Positions 5,186-5,973 of a stretch of 5,973 bases of DNA are shown here, one piece after another. Position numbers and translations under genes: made by a program. Every line of letters begins with the position of its first letter. Within the stretch, counting starts at the first letter, position 1. The notes beneath the pieces are model-generated. The model was given only the letters and a program-made list of their open reading frames with translations, did no database searches and was not told the origin of the DNA. The DNA is from JBFMDN01 sp040753915 (GTDB lineage: Bacteria > Desulfobacterota > Desulfomonilia > Desulfomonilales > Desulfomonilaceae), in contig JBFMDN010000124.1 in the NCBI GenBank assembly GCA_040753915.1, positions 1 through 5,973 on the forward strand, written 5' to 3'.

Positions 5186-5491
5186 TCATCGGAAGTTGAA
5201 GAGCGGATATGGATTCTGGCCGTAAGAAATGCCGTAGTCCGGAAGCAGAAGAGACGGGCATGCTGTCCTAAAGGGGCACGGTACAGCTTGAGCCTGGAGA
5301 CCCGGTGGTCTGCACGGTGCTGCACAAGGATTCAACAGCGGTGGGAAATGACATTGAGCCTCGGACCTACAGGTGAACATCTTCCCGTCGCGGGGACACC
5401 CGAATGTAAAAAAGGACTGACATTCCGTCGCGGGCACGAGCGTGGCCCATATAGCGCATGCAGAAATGAGAAGAACAACGAATCGCTTCAT
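5186..5491 (-). CDS. Small cysteine- and proline-rich exported protein, unknown function
   Basis: I do not recognise a family. The 101-residue product starts MKRFVVLLISAC with a hydrophobic stretch through about A21, a Sec signal peptide probably cut near V-P-A (after A21 or just beyond). ISAC at 9-12 resembles a lipobox, but the preceding core would be unusually short and the hydrophobic run continues past it, so a lipoprotein is less likely. The mature part of about 80 residues has eight cysteines (C24, C32, C41, C47, C56, C60, C72, C78) and many prolines. It ends in a Cys-free tail, residues 79-101, rich in Tyr, Leu and Phe. Eight cysteines suggest up to four disulfides or metal binding outside the cytoplasm. 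The start at 5491 is supported by AGGAG (5502-5498) 6 bases upstream; an in-frame ATG at 5521 adds only 10 hydrophilic residues. It has its own promoter at 5533-5562. Confidence 0.7.
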   Translation of the reverse strand: MKRFVVLLISACAIWATLVPATECQSFFTFGCPRDGKMFTCRSEAQCHFPPLLNPCAAPCRPPGLQAQAVPCPFRTACPSLLLPDYGISYGQNPYPLFNFR

Positions 5492-5532
5492 CGCACGCTC
5501 CTGTGAGCACTGTTCCGACAAATTTCACAGCA

Positions 5533-5562
5533 ATAATACCACAGAAATGGTCAATCGGTCAA
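5533..5562 (-). promoter_or_regulatory. Sigma70 promoter for the cysteine-rich protein gene, with doubled TTGACC
   Basis: On the minus strand TTGACC (5562-5557) lies 18 bases from TATTAT (5538-5533), which is preceded by TGG, an extended -10. A second TTGACC (5554-5549) follows the first after two bases. It is too close to the -10 to serve as a -35 box, so it may be part of an operator or coincidental. The predicted leader is about 35 bases. The surroundings are AT-rich. Confidence 0.55.
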
Positions 5563-5765
5563 CTAATAGGTGAGAAATATGATGGATTTACCGAGGTGTT
5601 ACTGAAGGAAGTGATTATAACAGCTTGGAATAAAATGAGCTGGAATTGGTCGGCTCCCGAGAAATGCATCGCTGCAGCGCCAAGCTCAAGATTTCACAAA
5701 TGCGCTTACGTACGTGGGGGGTAGCTCATTTTGGGAAAGGACGGGTTCAGAGGCTGTCTCAATGC
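5563..5765. other. Upstream non-coding stretch, AT-rich then GC-rich
   Basis: The AT-rich patch continues to about 5640 and then returns to GC-rich DNA. A short plus-strand frame runs to a stop near 5724, but it has no Shine-Dalgarno site, its ATG at 5503 lies across the cysteine-rich gene's ribosome binding site, and the product shows no known domain. No gene is called. Confidence 0.45.
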
Positions 5766-5788
5766 AGGGCAGGTTTGAAGCCTGGGCT
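5766..5788. repeat. Degenerate relative of the 250-272 hairpin
   Basis: AGGGCAGGT (5766-5774) is identical to the left arm at 250-258. After a 5-base TTGAA loop the right arm is GCCTGGGCT (5780-5788), which differs from the perfect arm at three positions and weakens the stem. It is best read as a diverged copy of the same dispersed unit. Confidence 0.45.
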
Positions 5789-5856
5789 TACAATTGGTGG
5801 GAAGAGCGTTGAGAAAGTGTCTCAAAAGCCTGCAGTCCGTGATAACCGTGGCACAC

Positions 5857-5926
5857 CCCCTCACCCTGACCCTCTCCCCCGAAGCGGGGGAGAGGGGATT
5901 CTTCAGGCTCCCTCTCCCTCTGGGAG
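5857..5926. repeat. Right copy of the GC-rich two-hairpin repeat, 3' truncated
   Basis: It opens with CCCTCACCC and a perfect 11-bp hairpin: CCCTCTCCCCC (5870-5880), loop GAAGC, GGGGGAGAGGG (5886-5896). From 5880 to 5926 it matches 4-50 at 46 of 47 bases. The match stops abruptly after GGGAG at 5926. The left copy continues AGGGTTGGGG there, while here the sequence becomes CATAGGCGCT, so the second hairpin lacks part of its right arm. The break looks like a deletion or recombination junction. From 5927 to the window end nothing is recognised. Confidence 0.85.
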
Positions 5927-5973
5927 CATAGGCGCTAACTTACCCAGGCTCCGATGAGACTCGGGCCAGGCGT

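Noticed and set aside
5186..5491. Lipoprotein reading of the cysteine-rich protein (ISAC as lipobox)
   Set aside because: The cysteine would be residue 12 after a core of about 7 residues, and the hydrophobic run continues to residue 21, which fits signal peptidase I cleavage better.
5503..5724. A 73-codon plus-strand frame in the AT-rich region
   Set aside because: Its ATG overlaps the cysteine-rich gene's ribosome binding site on the other strand, it lacks its own Shine-Dalgarno site, and the product shows no domain.
1..5973. CRISPR array, tRNA, phage, toxin-antitoxin or transposase signatures
   Set aside because: No regularly spaced repeat-spacer pattern, cloverleaf, or matching protein motif was seen on either strand. 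The repeats present are hairpin REP-type units, not CRISPR.

Overview
About half of this window is coding. Four convincing genes cover 2,997 of 5,973 bases. The rest is intergenic DNA crowded with GC-rich hairpins of the dispersed REP type. No rRNA, tRNA, CRISPR array, integrase or transposase was recognised. The compact Shine-Dalgarno sites, sigma70-like promoters, Sec signal peptides and an ErfK/YbiS-type L,D-transpeptidase indicate a Gram-negative bacterium. A repeat-rich, sparsely coding genome carrying a DUF4147/MOFRL glycerate kinase would fit a free-living Desulfobacterota (deltaproteobacterium-like) lineage. That placement is inference from style and not from a marker gene.

Layout: (1) 1-594 holds a partial two-hairpin GC-rich repeat at the left edge, a perfect 9-bp hairpin at 250-272, and three REP-like hairpins at 474-559 just past the glycerate kinase stop. 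(2) 595-1932, minus strand, is a complete glycerate 2-kinase of the MOFRL family with a good Shine-Dalgarno site and a plausible promoter at 2009-2037. (3) 2294-2641, plus strand, encodes a small exported protein with four cysteines. It is transcribed divergently from the kinase. (4) 2642-3572 contains no convincing intact gene. It holds a possible decayed reading frame, several hairpins, a BIME-like cluster of hairpins in alternating orientation, and a minus-strand intrinsic terminator. (5) 3573-4577, minus strand, is an exported L,D-transpeptidase (YkuD fold) with a strong promoter at 4647-4674. (6) 4675-5185 is non-coding and includes a large imperfect inverted repeat. (7) 5186-5491, minus strand, encodes a small, very cysteine- and proline-rich exported protein with its own promoter at 5533-5562. 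(8) 5563-5973 is non-coding and ends with a second copy of the left-edge repeat. The two copies agree at 46 of 47 positions.

The four genes look like separate transcription units and not an operon. The glycerate kinase is a cytosolic enzyme of glycerate/serine or sugar-acid catabolism. The transpeptidase acts on periplasmic peptidoglycan. The two small proteins are predicted to be exported and are of unknown function. No defence, toxin-antitoxin or biosynthetic system is visible. The most unusual material is the repeat architecture and the two small cysteine-containing exported proteins.
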